Positions 43,212 through 51,742 of a stretch of DNA of 64,000 bases are shown in pieces; the first letter of the stretch is position 1, and each line of letters starts with the position of its first letter. The stretch lies in NCBI RefSeq assembly GCF_042665095.1, contig NZ_JBHTBV010000001.1; one strand, 5' to 3'. The translations under genes were made by a program, and so were the position numbers. The notes beneath the pieces were generated by a model. That model did no database searches. It saw nothing but the letters and a program-made list of their open reading frames with translations, and was not told the DNA's origin. This stretch comes from Gordonibacter pamelaeae. GTDB taxonomy: Bacteria; Actinomycetota; Coriobacteriia; Coriobacteriales; Eggerthellaceae.

Positions 43212-43553
43212 ATGGCGGAATACGGGCTGCTGGTGGACTACGAGTGGTGCACGGGATGCCATTCGTGCGAGATGGCGTGCGCGGTGGAGCACGGGTTCCC
43301 GCAGGGCCAGTGCGGCGTGGTGGTGTGCGAGGTGGGGCCGTGGAGCTACGGGCCCGAGAACGATCGCTGGCAGGTGGGCTACCAGCCGGCGTTCACCGAC
43401 CAGTGCGACCTGTGCGCTGCGCGCACGGTTAAGGGCGGGACGCCCACGTGCGTGAAGCACTGCCAGGCGAAGTGCCTGGAGTACGGCCCGCTCGACGAGT
43501 TGGCGGGCAAGCTGGGCGCCAAGGCGAAGCAGGCGCTCGTGGCGCTGCGCTGA
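43212..43553 (+). CDS. Ferredoxin-like 4Fe-4S electron-transfer subunit, module 1
   Basis: This 113-residue protein has CTGCHSCEMACAVEHG near the start and CDLCAARTVKGGTPTC-VKHCQAKC near the end, enough for two [4Fe-4S] clusters. It is shorter than DmsB/NrfC-type subunits. It begins 1 bp after the catalytic gene's stop, with GAAGGAGG upstream inside that gene, so both subunits are made together. It likely passes electrons to the molybdoenzyme. Confidence 0.92.
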   Translation: MAEYGLLVDYEWCTGCHSCEMACAVEHGFPQGQCGVVVCEVGPWSYGPENDRWQVGYQPAFTDQCDLCAARTVKGGTPTCVKHCQAKCLEYGPLDELAGKLGAKAKQALVALR

Positions 43554-43581
43554 CGCGGCGCGGCGTTCCGGCCCCCTCTCC

Positions 43582-43617
43582 GCCCCGGCGCGCGCCCGAT
43601 ACGGCGCGCGCCGGGGC
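43582..43617 (+). terminator. GC-rich stem-loop after the Fe-S subunit
   Basis: GCCCCGGCGCGCGCC (43582-43596) pairs perfectly with GGCGCGCGCCGGGGC (43603-43617), loop CGATAC. No T-run follows, so it may be an mRNA 3'-end stabiliser or a factor-assisted terminator. Confidence 0.5.
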
Positions 43618-43643
43618 CCCGGGGCGCGGCGGGGAGGGTGGCC

Positions 43644-43868
43644 GTGGGGCGAGACGGCAAGGCGATGGAACGGCGGAGGAGGCTGGCGATGCGGGATGGG
43701 GAGGAAGGCGGACCGGCCGTCGACGCGGCGACGGGGGCGACCGTGTGCGGCGCCTTGCAGGAGGCGGGGCGCCGCGTGCTCGGGGAGCAGGGGGCCCCGC
43801 GGGCAACCCCTCCGGGAGCGACGTTGGAAGAACTGTTAGAATATGCTTGTTATCAGGTAAAACAATGA
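43644..43868 (+). CDS. Small hypothetical protein
   Basis: A possible 74-residue, charged protein (MGRDGKAMERRRRLAMRDGE ... LEELLEYACYQVKQ). GTG at 43644 has GGGGAGGG upstream; an alternative ATG is at 43665. It has no recognisable domain. It fills the gap between the Fe-S subunit and the LuxR gene and ends in an amphipathic helix. Codon use in the last 12 codons is AT-rich because the downstream promoter region overlaps. Confidence 0.4.
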   Translation: MGRDGKAMERRRRLAMRDGEEGGPAVDAATGATVCGALQEAGRRVLGEQGAPRATPPGATLEELLEYACYQVKQ

Positions 43869-43954
43869 GGTAGCGACTCAGGTTAGCCCGTCGCTCGCAC
43901 CCCGTGCCGCCTTGGGGGCACCCGGTGCGGCGGCCTTGCAGAAGGGGGTGCGAG

Positions 43955-45451
43955 GTGAAGGAGCGGAAACCGAAGGGGCGCGTCTCGCGCGCGCTGCACG
44001 GTCTTGCCGGCGGCCGGGGAGCGTCCGCCGACTCGCTCGTGCACGAATGGCAGGTGCTTCCGACCGTCGCGGTGTCGTGCTACTGGATATGGCTGTACCT
44101 TGCCTACTCGCTCGACGTGTTCGTGGTCTCCTCGGACGTGCTCGTGCGCTTCGATATCTTGCAGAAGGGGTTCGGCTTCCTGGGGGCCGCGCTGTTCATG
44201 GTGGCGGTCTCGCTGCTGCGCACGGCGGCGTTCTTCGAGCGCACGCCGTTCCTGGCGCTTTTCTCGGCGGCATCCGGAACATCGATCGTCGTGGTGTCGG
44301 CGCTCGCGCGGGCCGGCGTGCCCGTGGCGCTCCCGGTGGTCCTCGCCGTATGGCTGCTCATGGGCGCCGGCACGGCGGCGGCCTTCCTGCGCCTCTTCGG
44401 CGGATTGCAAGATGCGGGGCAGGGGAGGTTCTGCGCCGTCAACGCGCTCGCGCTCTTCCTCTCGGGGTTCTTCTACCTGCTTCTGCTGGGCCTGCAGGAC
44501 GGCATCCGGCTCGTGTTGACGGTGTTCGTGGTGTGCATCGCCGCCTTCGCGCCGCTGCGCCCGCCCGAGGAGGCCCCGGACGCCGCGCGTGCCCCCTCCG
44601 CGCGCGGAGACGTGCCGTCTCCGGATGCCGGCAACGCGGCCGTGGCGGCCCTCTTGAGCTTCCGCGGCGAGCTGTTCCTGCTGAGCGTGGTGTTCGGCCT
44701 TGCGTACTGCCTGGGCATATCGCTCAGCATCATGTCGAACAGCCTGGAGTTCATCTGGCTGTCGCTGTGCGTGCCCGGCATCTTCCTCGTACTGTACAGC
44801 GTGTTCCTGAAGGACCGCGTGTCCGTGCGCGTGCTCCTGACCCTCCTGTTCCCCATCGCGGCGTTCCTGCTTCTCCTGCTCCCGTTCAGCAACCCCTTCG
44901 GGCTCGTGCTGTGCTGCAGCCTGCTGGTCATGTGCTTCACCACCTACGACGTGCTCAACGTGGTGCGGCTGCGCGAGATCATCGCGGCCAACCGGCTGCC
45001 GGGGGCGAAGTCGTGGGCGACGGGGCGCTACCCGCAGCTTGCGGGGCTCGTGCTGGGATGGGCCGCCGGCTACGGCATGCTGCTGACCGACGACGCGCTC
45101 AAGGTGCTGCTGCCGGCCGTGTGCGTGGGGCTGGTGGTGGCCATCGTGGCCATGCTCACGCGCTATGTGTGGAGGTACAGCGACGTGGCGGGCGGCGCCG
45201 CCCACGTGCCCGAGGAGACGGTGGGGCGCGTGCACGATGCCATCGTGCTGCGCTACGGCCTGTCGCCGCGCGAGCGCGAGGTCATGGAGCTCTTGGTGCG
45301 CGGCTACAGCACCGATCGCATCGGCAAGGACCTGCACATCTCGTACCATACGGTCAAGACGCACGTGTACCACATCTACCAGAAGGTGGGGGTGCACGCC
45401 CAGCAGGAGCTCATCGACCTCGTGGAGGAGCGCCTGCGCCTCATGCGCTGA
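43955..45451 (+). CDS. LuxR-family regulator with multi-pass membrane domain (copy 2)
   Basis: This 498-residue protein has about twelve membrane segments (residues ~35-415) and a C-terminal LuxR/NarL domain: LSPREREVMELLVRGYSTDR, then ISYHTVKTHVYHIYQKVGVH. No receiver domain is present. It lies directly behind molybdoenzyme module 1 in the same orientation and is its probable regulator, sensing the substrate at or in the membrane. GTG at 43955 has AAGGGGG eight bases upstream. Confidence 0.88.
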   Translation: MKERKPKGRVSRALHGLAGGRGASADSLVHEWQVLPTVAVSCYWIWLYLAYSLDVFVVSSDVLVRFDILQKGFGFLGAALFMVAVSLLRTAAFFERTPFLALFSAASGTSIVVVSALARAGVPVALPVVLAVWLLMGAGTAAAFLRLFGGLQDAGQGRFCAVNALALFLSGFFYLLLLGLQDGIRLVLTVFVVCIAAFAPLRPPEEAPDAARAPSARGDVPSPDAGNAAVAALLSFRGELFLLSVVFGLAYCLGISLSIMSNSLEFIWLSLCVPGIFLVLYSVFLKDRVSVRVLLTLLFPIAAFLLLLLPFSNPFGLVLCCSLLVMCFTTYDVLNVVRLREIIAANRLPGAKSWATGRYPQLAGLVLGWAAGYGMLLTDDALKVLLPAVCVGLVVAIVAMLTRYVWRYSDVAGGAAHVPEETVGRVHDAIVLRYGLSPREREVMELLVRGYSTDRIGKDLHISYHTVKTHVYHIYQKVGVHAQQELIDLVEERLRLMR

Positions 45452-45460
45452 GAGCCGCCC

Positions 45461-46183
45461 TCAGAGCAGCAGCTCGAGGCCCTCCCGGTCGAGCACTGCC
45501 AGCCGGCAGCCGTCCATGCGGAAGTAGCCCTGCTTCTCCATGCGCTTGGCCTCCTGGTTGAGCGACGAGCGGGAGACGCGCAGCTCGTTAGCCCAGATCG
45601 TCTGGGACGCGGGCAGCTCCACGCAGCCGTCCTGCGCTATGTCGTCCATCCACAGCACCCAGAAGGCGATGCGCTCCCGTATGGTCTGGTAGCGCAGGCA
45701 GCACAAGAGCATCTGGTTCTTCAGCCCCCGCTTCGACAGGTAGAGCATGAAGCGGTACAGCATCTGGCTGTCCGTCCTCAACATCAGCTCGAAGAACGAC
45801 GTGTCCAGCCACATGACCGTTGTCTTCCTCACGGCCAGCAGGTTGTAGGTGTACACCTTCTCGCCGGTGAAGTAGAGCAGCTCGGGGAACACGTCGTCCT
45901 TCTCGAAGTACCCGTTGCACAGCTCGTGGCCGTCGACGGTGTAGCGGGCCGTTTTCAGGCACCCCTCGGTCACGATGCCGAACTCCCTGATGGGCGCCCC
46001 TTGCGCGTGGACCGTCTCAGCTGTCTTGTACGTTTGGCGCCGCAGGAGGTCGCCGTACACGGGATGCGCCAGGCAGGAGCTGGCGAACGAGGGCAGCCCT
46101 GCGGCATCGCGCTCCAAGGAGCCCCAGCTCCCCGGCGAAGGGGGTGCGGGGGCGAAGGGCTTCCCAAGCTCGTTCCGGATCAA
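45461..46183 (-). CDS. Crp/Fnr-family regulator
   Basis: This protein of about 240 residues has a cyclic-nucleotide-binding-like beta barrel (AQGAPIREFGIVTEGCLKTA, GYFEKDDVFPELLYFTG), a long dimer helix and a winged helix (SQTIWANELRVSRSSLNQEA). It lacks the N-terminal four-Cys cluster of Fnr, so a redox cluster is unlikely. I choose a TTG start at 46183 with GAGAGGGG before it, giving the usual family length; the frame extends to 46288 with low-complexity codons. It lies downstream of and in line with the arylsulfotransferase-thioredoxin gene, and is a candidate regulator of that cluster. Confidence 0.8.
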   Translation of the reverse strand: MIRNELGKPFAPAPPSPGSWGSLERDAAGLPSFASSCLAHPVYGDLLRRQTYKTAETVHAQGAPIREFGIVTEGCLKTARYTVDGHELCNGYFEKDDVFPELLYFTGEKVYTYNLLAVRKTTVMWLDTSFFELMLRTDSQMLYRFMLYLSKRGLKNQMLLCCLRYQTIRERIAFWVLWMDDIAQDGCVELPASQTIWANELRVSRSSLNQEAKRMEKQGYFRMDGCRLAVLDREGLELLL

Positions 46184-46298
46184 CGTAAGACCCCTCTCGT
46201 CGAGCGGGCCGCCGGCGCCATGCCGCCTTGCGGCGGAGACGGCGGCGGCCTTGCGGCGGCCTGCGGGCGCAAGGCCGCCGCTTCGCATTCAGGCCTGC

Positions 46299-48110
46299 CT
46301 ACGCGAGCGCGCGGTCCAGCAGCTCGCAGACGTCATCATAATCTCTTTCGCCGGCGAACCGCAATACCTCCTTGCCCTGGTTGAATACGGCCACCACCGG
46401 AATGCCGAGGGCCTGGCAGCCCTTGGCGATCTCGGGGCTCTTGTCCACGTCCACGTAGCGGATCCGGAACATGCCGTCGTACTCCTCGCCCAAGGCCTCC
46501 TCCAGCACGGGGTGGAGCGCCTTGCAGTGCACGCAGCGCTCGGCGCCGAACAGCACGAGCACGGGCTTCCCCTCGGCCTTCAGCACCTCGTCGTTCCAGG
46601 CGCCCATGGTGTCGACGGGCACGAACACGTCGGTGTCCACGGAGAACACCTTCTCGCGCAGGCTCAGGTCGGCCTCGTCGTCCGTGGCCACGCAGAGGGC
46701 CACGTCCGGGTAGTAGGGCAGCGTGCCCTCCACGTCCACCACCGTCTTGGCGCCGAACGCGCCGGCGTTGGGCAGGCGCCACGTGGCGTTGTCGATGCGC
46801 TCAACGGGCACCTCCTGCGGCACCGGCTCCTGCGGCACGTAGCTGTAGGGGTAGCGGTAGGCGCGGTAGACCATGTTGTTGCGCGGGCCCTCCTCGTTGT
46901 GGCTGTAGTAGGGGCAGATCCACTCCCACACTATCTCGTGGTCGGGCGTGACCTCGATCAGGCGGCCGTCGCTGCCCTCGTCCACGAGCGTGTTGCCGTT
47001 CGGCAGGCGCTGGGCGCTCGACACGTAGGGGCTGTAGAACTTGCTCGCATCGGTGGGTACGGCGTGGCCCAGCTCCTTCGGCGTGAGCTTCCACACGATC
47101 TCGAGCGTGGTGGGGTCGAACTCGATGATGCGGCTGTAGTCGCGCAGGGCGTTCTTGGAGCCGTCGCGCGAGCCGGGGTTCGGCACGCCGTAGCCGCCCC
47201 AGCCGCCGTTGTCGAACACGAGCAGGTTGCCCTCGCCCGGCAGGCCCTTCGGAATCATGTGCAGGTGGTGCTGGCCGATGATCCAGCCGAGCTTCCTAAG
47301 CTCGGGGGTGGCGTTGAAGTCCGGGCCGATCTTCCACACGATCTTGCCCGTCTCCTTGTCGATGATGGCCAGGATGTTGGCCTCGCGCGAGTCGAAGATG
47401 ATGTTGTCGGGCTTGAAGCGCAGGTCGCCCTGGTCGTGCCACTTGTTCGGCCCCAGGTAGCTCATGCAGTTCACGTGCAGGTAGTCGCCCACGCCGCCGT
47501 CCGAGGTGCGCATGTTCGGGTCGCGGGCCAGCACGTTCTTCGCCGCCTCGTCGAAGCCCAGCTCGTCGAAGTGGTCGGTGATGGACCACTTCCACACGAT
47601 GTTGCCCTCCCAGTCCACCTCGTACATGCAGTCGTCGAGCAGCTTCTTGTCGGAGACGTTGGGGCTGTACAGCGTCTGGTGGGCGAGGATGAGCGTGTTG
47701 CCCTCGAGCGGCTTGGCGTCCATGCCCGGCACGTAGTAGCCCACGGGGTTGCCCTCGCGCTGGAAGTCGTGGTGCTGGCGCGCCATCCAACGATGGTCGC
47801 GGCCGGGGTCGTCGATGCTCTCGAAGCGGTCGAACTGCCACACGATGTTGCCGTCGTAGTCGATCTCCTGCAGGTTCACGCCGTCCTGCATGCCGTAGTC
47901 GGGGTGCCGCGTGCCCGCATAGCCCATGACGTAGCCGCCCGGCAGGAGCTTCGGCGGCATGGCCTGCATGTTCCAGCGGCGCACCTCGTTGCCGTTCATG
48001 TCGAACAGCAGCACGCCGTCGTTGATGAGGGGCACGATGGTGTACCCGTTCCAACACTTCTCAGGGTTGTAGATGGTGGTACCGTGAGGGAATACGCTCG
48101 GTTGACCCAT
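46299..48110 (-). CDS. Arylsulfotransferase-like beta-propeller fused to thioredoxin
   Basis: This 603-residue protein has two parts. Residues 1 to about 480 form a repeated-blade propeller with motifs such as GNIVWQFDRFESIDD, GNIVWKWSITDHFDE and QHHLHMIPKG-LPGEGNLLVFDNGG, characteristic of aryl-sulfate sulfotransferases (PF05935/PF14269), which move sulfate between phenols without PAPS. Residues about 500-603 are a thioredoxin domain with active site Cys526-VHC-Cys529 and IPVVAVFNQGKEV. There is no signal peptide, whereas classical ASSTs are periplasmic. Next upstream lies a thioredoxin-reductase-like gene. The activity (sulfotransfer or another propeller chemistry) is inferred. AACGGAGG precedes the ATG. 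Confidence 0.82.
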   Translation of the reverse strand: MGQPSVFPHGTTIYNPEKCWNGYTIVPLINDGVLLFDMNGNEVRRWNMQAMPPKLLPGGYVMGYAGTRHPDYGMQDGVNLQEIDYDGNIVWQFDRFESIDDPGRDHRWMARQHHDFQREGNPVGYYVPGMDAKPLEGNTLILAHQTLYSPNVSDKKLLDDCMYEVDWEGNIVWKWSITDHFDELGFDEAAKNVLARDPNMRTSDGGVGDYLHVNCMSYLGPNKWHDQGDLRFKPDNIIFDSREANILAIIDKETGKIVWKIGPDFNATPELRKLGWIIGQHHLHMIPKGLPGEGNLLVFDNGGWGGYGVPNPGSRDGSKNALRDYSRIIEFDPTTLEIVWKLTPKELGHAVPTDASKFYSPYVSSAQRLPNGNTLVDEGSDGRLIEVTPDHEIVWEWICPYYSHNEEGPRNNMVYRAYRYPYSYVPQEPVPQEVPVERIDNATWRLPNAGAFGAKTVVDVEGTLPYYPDVALCVATDDEADLSLREKVFSVDTDVFVPVDTMGAWNDEVLKAEGKPVLVLFGAERCVHCKALHPVLEEALGEEYDGMFRIRYVDVDKSPEIAKGCQALGIPVVAVFNQGKEVLRFAGERDYDDVCELLDRALA

Positions 48111-48198
48111 GGTTCGTTCCTCCGTTTGTCGGTTCGGCCCTATTCGCTTGATGCAAAGCTATCTTGAGAGGTCGTTCTATAAGGTACTGAAAGCCGGC

Positions 48199-49368
48199 TC
48201 ACACCTCCGTTCCCATCAGCTTGCCGCCGAAGTAGAAGGCGGTTGCGGGGGAGGCCGTGAGCCCCAGGCGGCCGTACAGCAGCGACTGCCGGGTGATGTC
48301 CTGGCGCTCGACGCGCCACTCGCCGCGCAGCTTCTCCTCCAGCGCGGATACCTGCTCTATCTGCTCGCTGTCGTAGGGGTCGTAGAAGACGAACGCCACC
48401 TTGCCCGCGTCGGGCGTGAGCAGCGAGTCGATCTGCTTCTTCTCCTTCACGTAGCGCTCGCTGGCCGTCGCCGCGATGGCGCCGTCGGCGGCTGCGGTGA
48501 CCACCTGGCGCAGGAAGGTCTGCGTGCAGTCGCCCACGGCGTAGATGCCGGGCACGCTGGTCTCCTTCTTCTCGTTGACCGCGATGTAGCCCTTATCGTC
48601 GCATTCCACCAGGTCGCGAACCAGCTCGGTCTGCGGTATCATGCCCACGAAGAAGAAGATGCCGTCTGTCTCCACCTCGCTCGACGCGCCCGTGACCACG
48701 TTCTTGATGACGAGCCCCTCCACCTCGTCGCGCCCCTTGATCTCCTCCAGGGTGGAGTTCCACACGAAGTCGATCTTCGGGTTGCGGAACGCCGTTGCGG
48801 CGGCCACCTCGTTGCAGTCGAGATGCCCCTCCTCGTGCAGCACGATCACCGTCACCTTCGACGCGAAGCCCGTGAGGTAGTCGGCCTCCTCGATGGCCTG
48901 GTCGCCCGCGCCCAGCACGTAGATCTCCTTGCCCTTGAACATCTCGGCGTCGCAGGTGGCGCAGTAGGCCACGCCGTGGCCGGCGAACTCCTTCTCGCCG
49001 GGTATGCCCAGCACGCGCGGCTTCGTGCCCAGGTCCAGCAGGACGCAGCGCGTCTCGAAGTCGCCGCGCCGCTTCGTCTGCACGAGGAAGTTCCCGTTGT
49101 CCAGCTGCTTGATGCCGGTGACCGTGGTGCGTTTGAGCTCGTTGGTGGGGAAGGCGAGCGCGTGGGCCTTGAACTTCTCCATGAGCCCGATGCCGGTGTC
49201 GCCGATCGTGCCCGGGTAGTTGCGTATCTCGCGCGTCTCGTTGATGCGCCCGCCGTAGCTTCCCTTCTCGATGAGGATCGCCTTGCGTTCGGCCCGCCCG
49301 GCGTAGACGGCGGCCGAAAGCCCTCCGGCGCCCCCGCCTACGATGATCATGTCGTACGTCTCAGCCAT
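48199..49368 (-). CDS. Thioredoxin-reductase-like flavoprotein with C-terminal extension
   Basis: This 389-residue FAD/NAD(P)H enzyme has GGGAGGLSAAVYAGRAE (FAD), the redox pair C136-ATC-139, GAGDQAIEEADYL (nucleotide binding) and GIYAVGDC. Ordinary TrxB ends near residue 315; here about 70 more residues follow (GKVAFVFYDPYD ... ASPATAFYFGGK) that look like a thioredoxin fold with the CxxC replaced by DPYD. It overlaps the antiporter gene by 8 bp and is 88 bp upstream of the sulfotransferase-thioredoxin fusion, which is the likely redox partner. Confidence 0.88.
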   Translation of the reverse strand: MAETYDMIIVGGGAGGLSAAVYAGRAERKAILIEKGSYGGRINETREIRNYPGTIGDTGIGLMEKFKAHALAFPTNELKRTTVTGIKQLDNGNFLVQTKRRGDFETRCVLLDLGTKPRVLGIPGEKEFAGHGVAYCATCDAEMFKGKEIYVLGAGDQAIEEADYLTGFASKVTVIVLHEEGHLDCNEVAAATAFRNPKIDFVWNSTLEEIKGRDEVEGLVIKNVVTGASSEVETDGIFFFVGMIPQTELVRDLVECDDKGYIAVNEKKETSVPGIYAVGDCTQTFLRQVVTAAADGAIAATASERYVKEKKQIDSLLTPDAGKVAFVFYDPYDSEQIEQVSALEEKLRGEWRVERQDITRQSLLYGRLGLTASPATAFYFGGKLMGTEV

Positions 49369-50857
49369 TGTTCGCCACCAGATCCTTCTTCTCGATTGCA
49401 GGTTTGCATGCCGTGGCCTTCCGCCCCCAGCCGAACACGACCCAGCCGAAGCAGACCGCAGCCAGCATCAGGGGATAGAAGCAGCAGGTGAATATCGGGA
49501 CGGGCGCCACGAGGGGCAGCGCCGGGTTGGCGCCGGCCAGGCCCGCCACGAGGGTGATGGAGCCCATGATGAAGATGGAGTTCACGGGCACGATGGCCGG
49601 GATGTTCGTGGCCATGGCGGTGAGCAGGATGCTCCGGCGGTTCGCCGAGATGCCCGGCCTCTGGCCTATGTTCTCCACCACGTCCTTGAACATGATGACG
49701 GTGGGCAGCTCGGACCCTGACAGCAGGCAGCAGATGACGCCGGTGCCCAGCGCGACGATGCCCTCGGCGCCCGCCGGCTTCTTGGCCATCTTGAGGCCCA
49801 TGAGGAAGTCGCAGCACTTCTCCAGGATGCCGCCCTCCACGGCGATCTGGATCATGCCGAACAAAAGGATGCTGGCGAACACGAGGTTCACCGAGCTGGC
49901 CACGCCGTCCATGAACACGCCGTGCATCTGCTGCTTGGCGAAGTCGAAGGAGACGAGCGCTGCGGGCTCCATGAGGCCGCTCGCAAGCCCGAGGACGACG
50001 CCGGCGAGGATGGCCCAGCTCACGCCCATGAGCAGGTTGCGGGTCTTCACGCAGATGGCCAGCAGGAGCGCGATGGGGACGAACATGAGCAGGTCGCGGG
50101 CATCCGCCATGCCGGCCAGCTCCTGCGGCGAGACGGTTGCCGCGCCGGCGCCGCCGAGAAGGAAGAAGAGCACCGCGGAGACGAGGGCGATGGCCACGAG
50201 GTAGGGCGACCGGGCCTTCATCACCTCTACGAGGTCGGCCGGCCTGCCCGTTCCCGGGTCATGCTGCGAATTGATGGTCACGTGGATGACCTGGGAGCTG
50301 GGGGAGAGCGCGTCGCCGAAGAACACGCCGCTGATCATGGCTCCCACGAGCACGGTCGGGTCCGCCCCCAGCATGATGCCGGTCGGGTAGAAGATGGGCA
50401 CGAGCGCCAGCAAGGCGGGAAACGGGGCGCCCGATCCCGTGGCGAAGACGGCGCAGCCGACGAACACCAGAACGACGAACGCCCCGCCCTGCAGCCCGCA
50501 GTTCAGGCCTATCCAGAGCAGGCCCCCGCCTATGTCGCCGGCAACGAGCACCTTGCCGAACACGGCGATGATGATGAAGATGAAGATGAGGTTAGCATTG
50601 CCGAACTGGGTGAGGCCGCGCACGCACGAGGCCCAGTACTCCAGCTTGTTCCGGCAGAGGAAGAAGCCGGCAAGCAAGCCGATGACCGAGGCGAAGATGA
50701 GCGCCTCCATGCCGTAGTAGCGTATGCCGATGGAGATGACCGCTGCAATGACCATGTAGAGAAGGATCGGAAGAGCCGCGAAACCTTGCGTGCCGTAGAA
50801 TTGCAAAGCGAACCGCTTGTCTTTGCCGTCAACCCGCTGATGAGCCAAGGCAAACAC
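49361..50857 (-). CDS. NhaC-like/ion-transporter-superfamily antiporter
   Basis: This 498-residue protein has about twelve to thirteen membrane helices. ISGVFFGDALSPSSQVIHVT and ATGSGAPFPALLALVPIF are the half-helix regions typical of NhaC/arsenite-permease-like Na+/H+ or organic-acid transporters. GTG at 50857 has AGAAAGG upstream. It is the first gene of the minus-strand run leading to the sulfotransferase-thioredoxin fusion, so it may move the substrate or product of that enzyme rather than only Na+. Confidence 0.82.
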   Translation of the reverse strand: MFALAHQRVDGKDKRFALQFYGTQGFAALPILLYMVIAAVISIGIRYYGMEALIFASVIGLLAGFFLCRNKLEYWASCVRGLTQFGNANLIFIFIIIAVFGKVLVAGDIGGGLLWIGLNCGLQGGAFVVLVFVGCAVFATGSGAPFPALLALVPIFYPTGIMLGADPTVLVGAMISGVFFGDALSPSSQVIHVTINSQHDPGTGRPADLVEVMKARSPYLVAIALVSAVLFFLLGGAGAATVSPQELAGMADARDLLMFVPIALLLAICVKTRNLLMGVSWAILAGVVLGLASGLMEPAALVSFDFAKQQMHGVFMDGVASSVNLVFASILLFGMIQIAVEGGILEKCCDFLMGLKMAKKPAGAEGIVALGTGVICCLLSGSELPTVIMFKDVVENIGQRPGISANRRSILLTAMATNIPAIVPVNSIFIMGSITLVAGLAGANPALPLVAPVPIFTCCFYPLMLAAVCFGWVVFGWGRKATACKPAIEKKDLVANNG

Positions 50858-51153
50858 CGCCTTTCTATTCGATTGCTCACTTCGGGACCCCGTTCCTGTG
50901 CCTTCTATTAAGCCATGCGCGCTCGGGCAAAGCCTGTTGGCGCGACAACACTTTTACGGCCTGTCATCGCGATTTCGCATGGCCGGCTGATGGCGAGCGG
51001 CATAGCAGGGAGGCCGTAGGGCGGCCCCCTTGTTCGGAGAGATGGATAATCGGACACTCCTCGGCCGAGCGTCCATGTCGAAAAGGCCTGTGCCGAGCAT
51101 AATGAGGGCATCGAAGCTTTGAGCCAAAACCGAGAGCAGCAAAGGAGGATATG
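50858..51153. other. Divergent intergenic region, no gene seen
   Basis: This region separates the minus-strand antiporter operon from a plus-strand membrane protein. It is lower in GC than the flanks. CATAAT at 51098-51103 may be a -10 for the plus-strand gene; TTAATA on the minus strand near 50912 may serve the antiporter gene. No clear Crp/Fnr palindrome was found. ORFs here overlap on both strands but have no RBS. Confidence 0.4.
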
Positions 51154-51693
51154 ATGATCTTTAAAGGGCCGGGTGGGTTCGGACGCGTTCTCAACATCGT
51201 GATGTGCATGGTTATGTGCGTTGTTCTGAGTGTAATCATTCTTTCGACCATGCAGGGCGTTCCGGGTAATGAAACGTTGCCGATCTTCACCCTCTTGGGC
51301 TTTGGCGTTTCGTTTCTCATGAGCTTCTGCGTGGGCTACGTAGTCGGCGATCTTTTCCCCGCTCTTTCCTGGGGGCGCAAGCTCTGCGACGCTTTCCATA
51401 TCGAAAACAAGATAGCCGTCCATGCGGTGAGCAGCTTCGTGCTCGCCTTCACCCTCATCACGTTGGTGAGCGTCTCATGCGTTTGGATGACGAATGCTCA
51501 GTCTCTGGGTTTGGACGCGTGCGTGGGGATATGGATGATGGTGTACCCGCCGCTGCTGGGCGCAGGCTACCTTGTCATTCTGGTAATCCTGCCCTTGGCG
51601 ATGAGGCTCGCCTCCGCGATAAGCGGGTTCGATCCGAACGGGCCTTCCCCGCAGAAGCCGGCGGAAGGCGCCGTGGAGGGCGTGCTGTCTTGA
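51154..51693 (+). CDS. Four-helix membrane protein of unknown function
   Basis: This 179-residue protein has four hydrophobic segments (for example VLNIVMCMVMCVVLSVIILS and LLGAGYLVILVILPLAMRLA) and a polar C-terminus. I do not recognise a family. AAAGGAGG precedes tandem ATGs at 51151 and 51154; the second has the better spacing. The codon use is visibly less GC-rich than in the neighbours, hinting at a different origin. It is followed after 49 bp by a CocE/NonD hydrolase in the same direction. Confidence 0.72.
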   Translation: MIFKGPGGFGRVLNIVMCMVMCVVLSVIILSTMQGVPGNETLPIFTLLGFGVSFLMSFCVGYVVGDLFPALSWGRKLCDAFHIENKIAVHAVSSFVLAFTLITLVSVSCVWMTNAQSLGLDACVGIWMMVYPPLLGAGYLVILVILPLAMRLASAISGFDPNGPSPQKPAEGAVEGVLS

Positions 51694-51742
51694 GGACGGC
51701 GAGGTTGGGAACACCGTTACGTGCGACGAGATGGGAGATGCT

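Noticed and set aside
50908..51423. 171-codon minus-strand ORF opposite the four-helix membrane protein
   Set aside because: The plus-strand gene has a strong RBS and clear TM helices; the minus ORF has neither.
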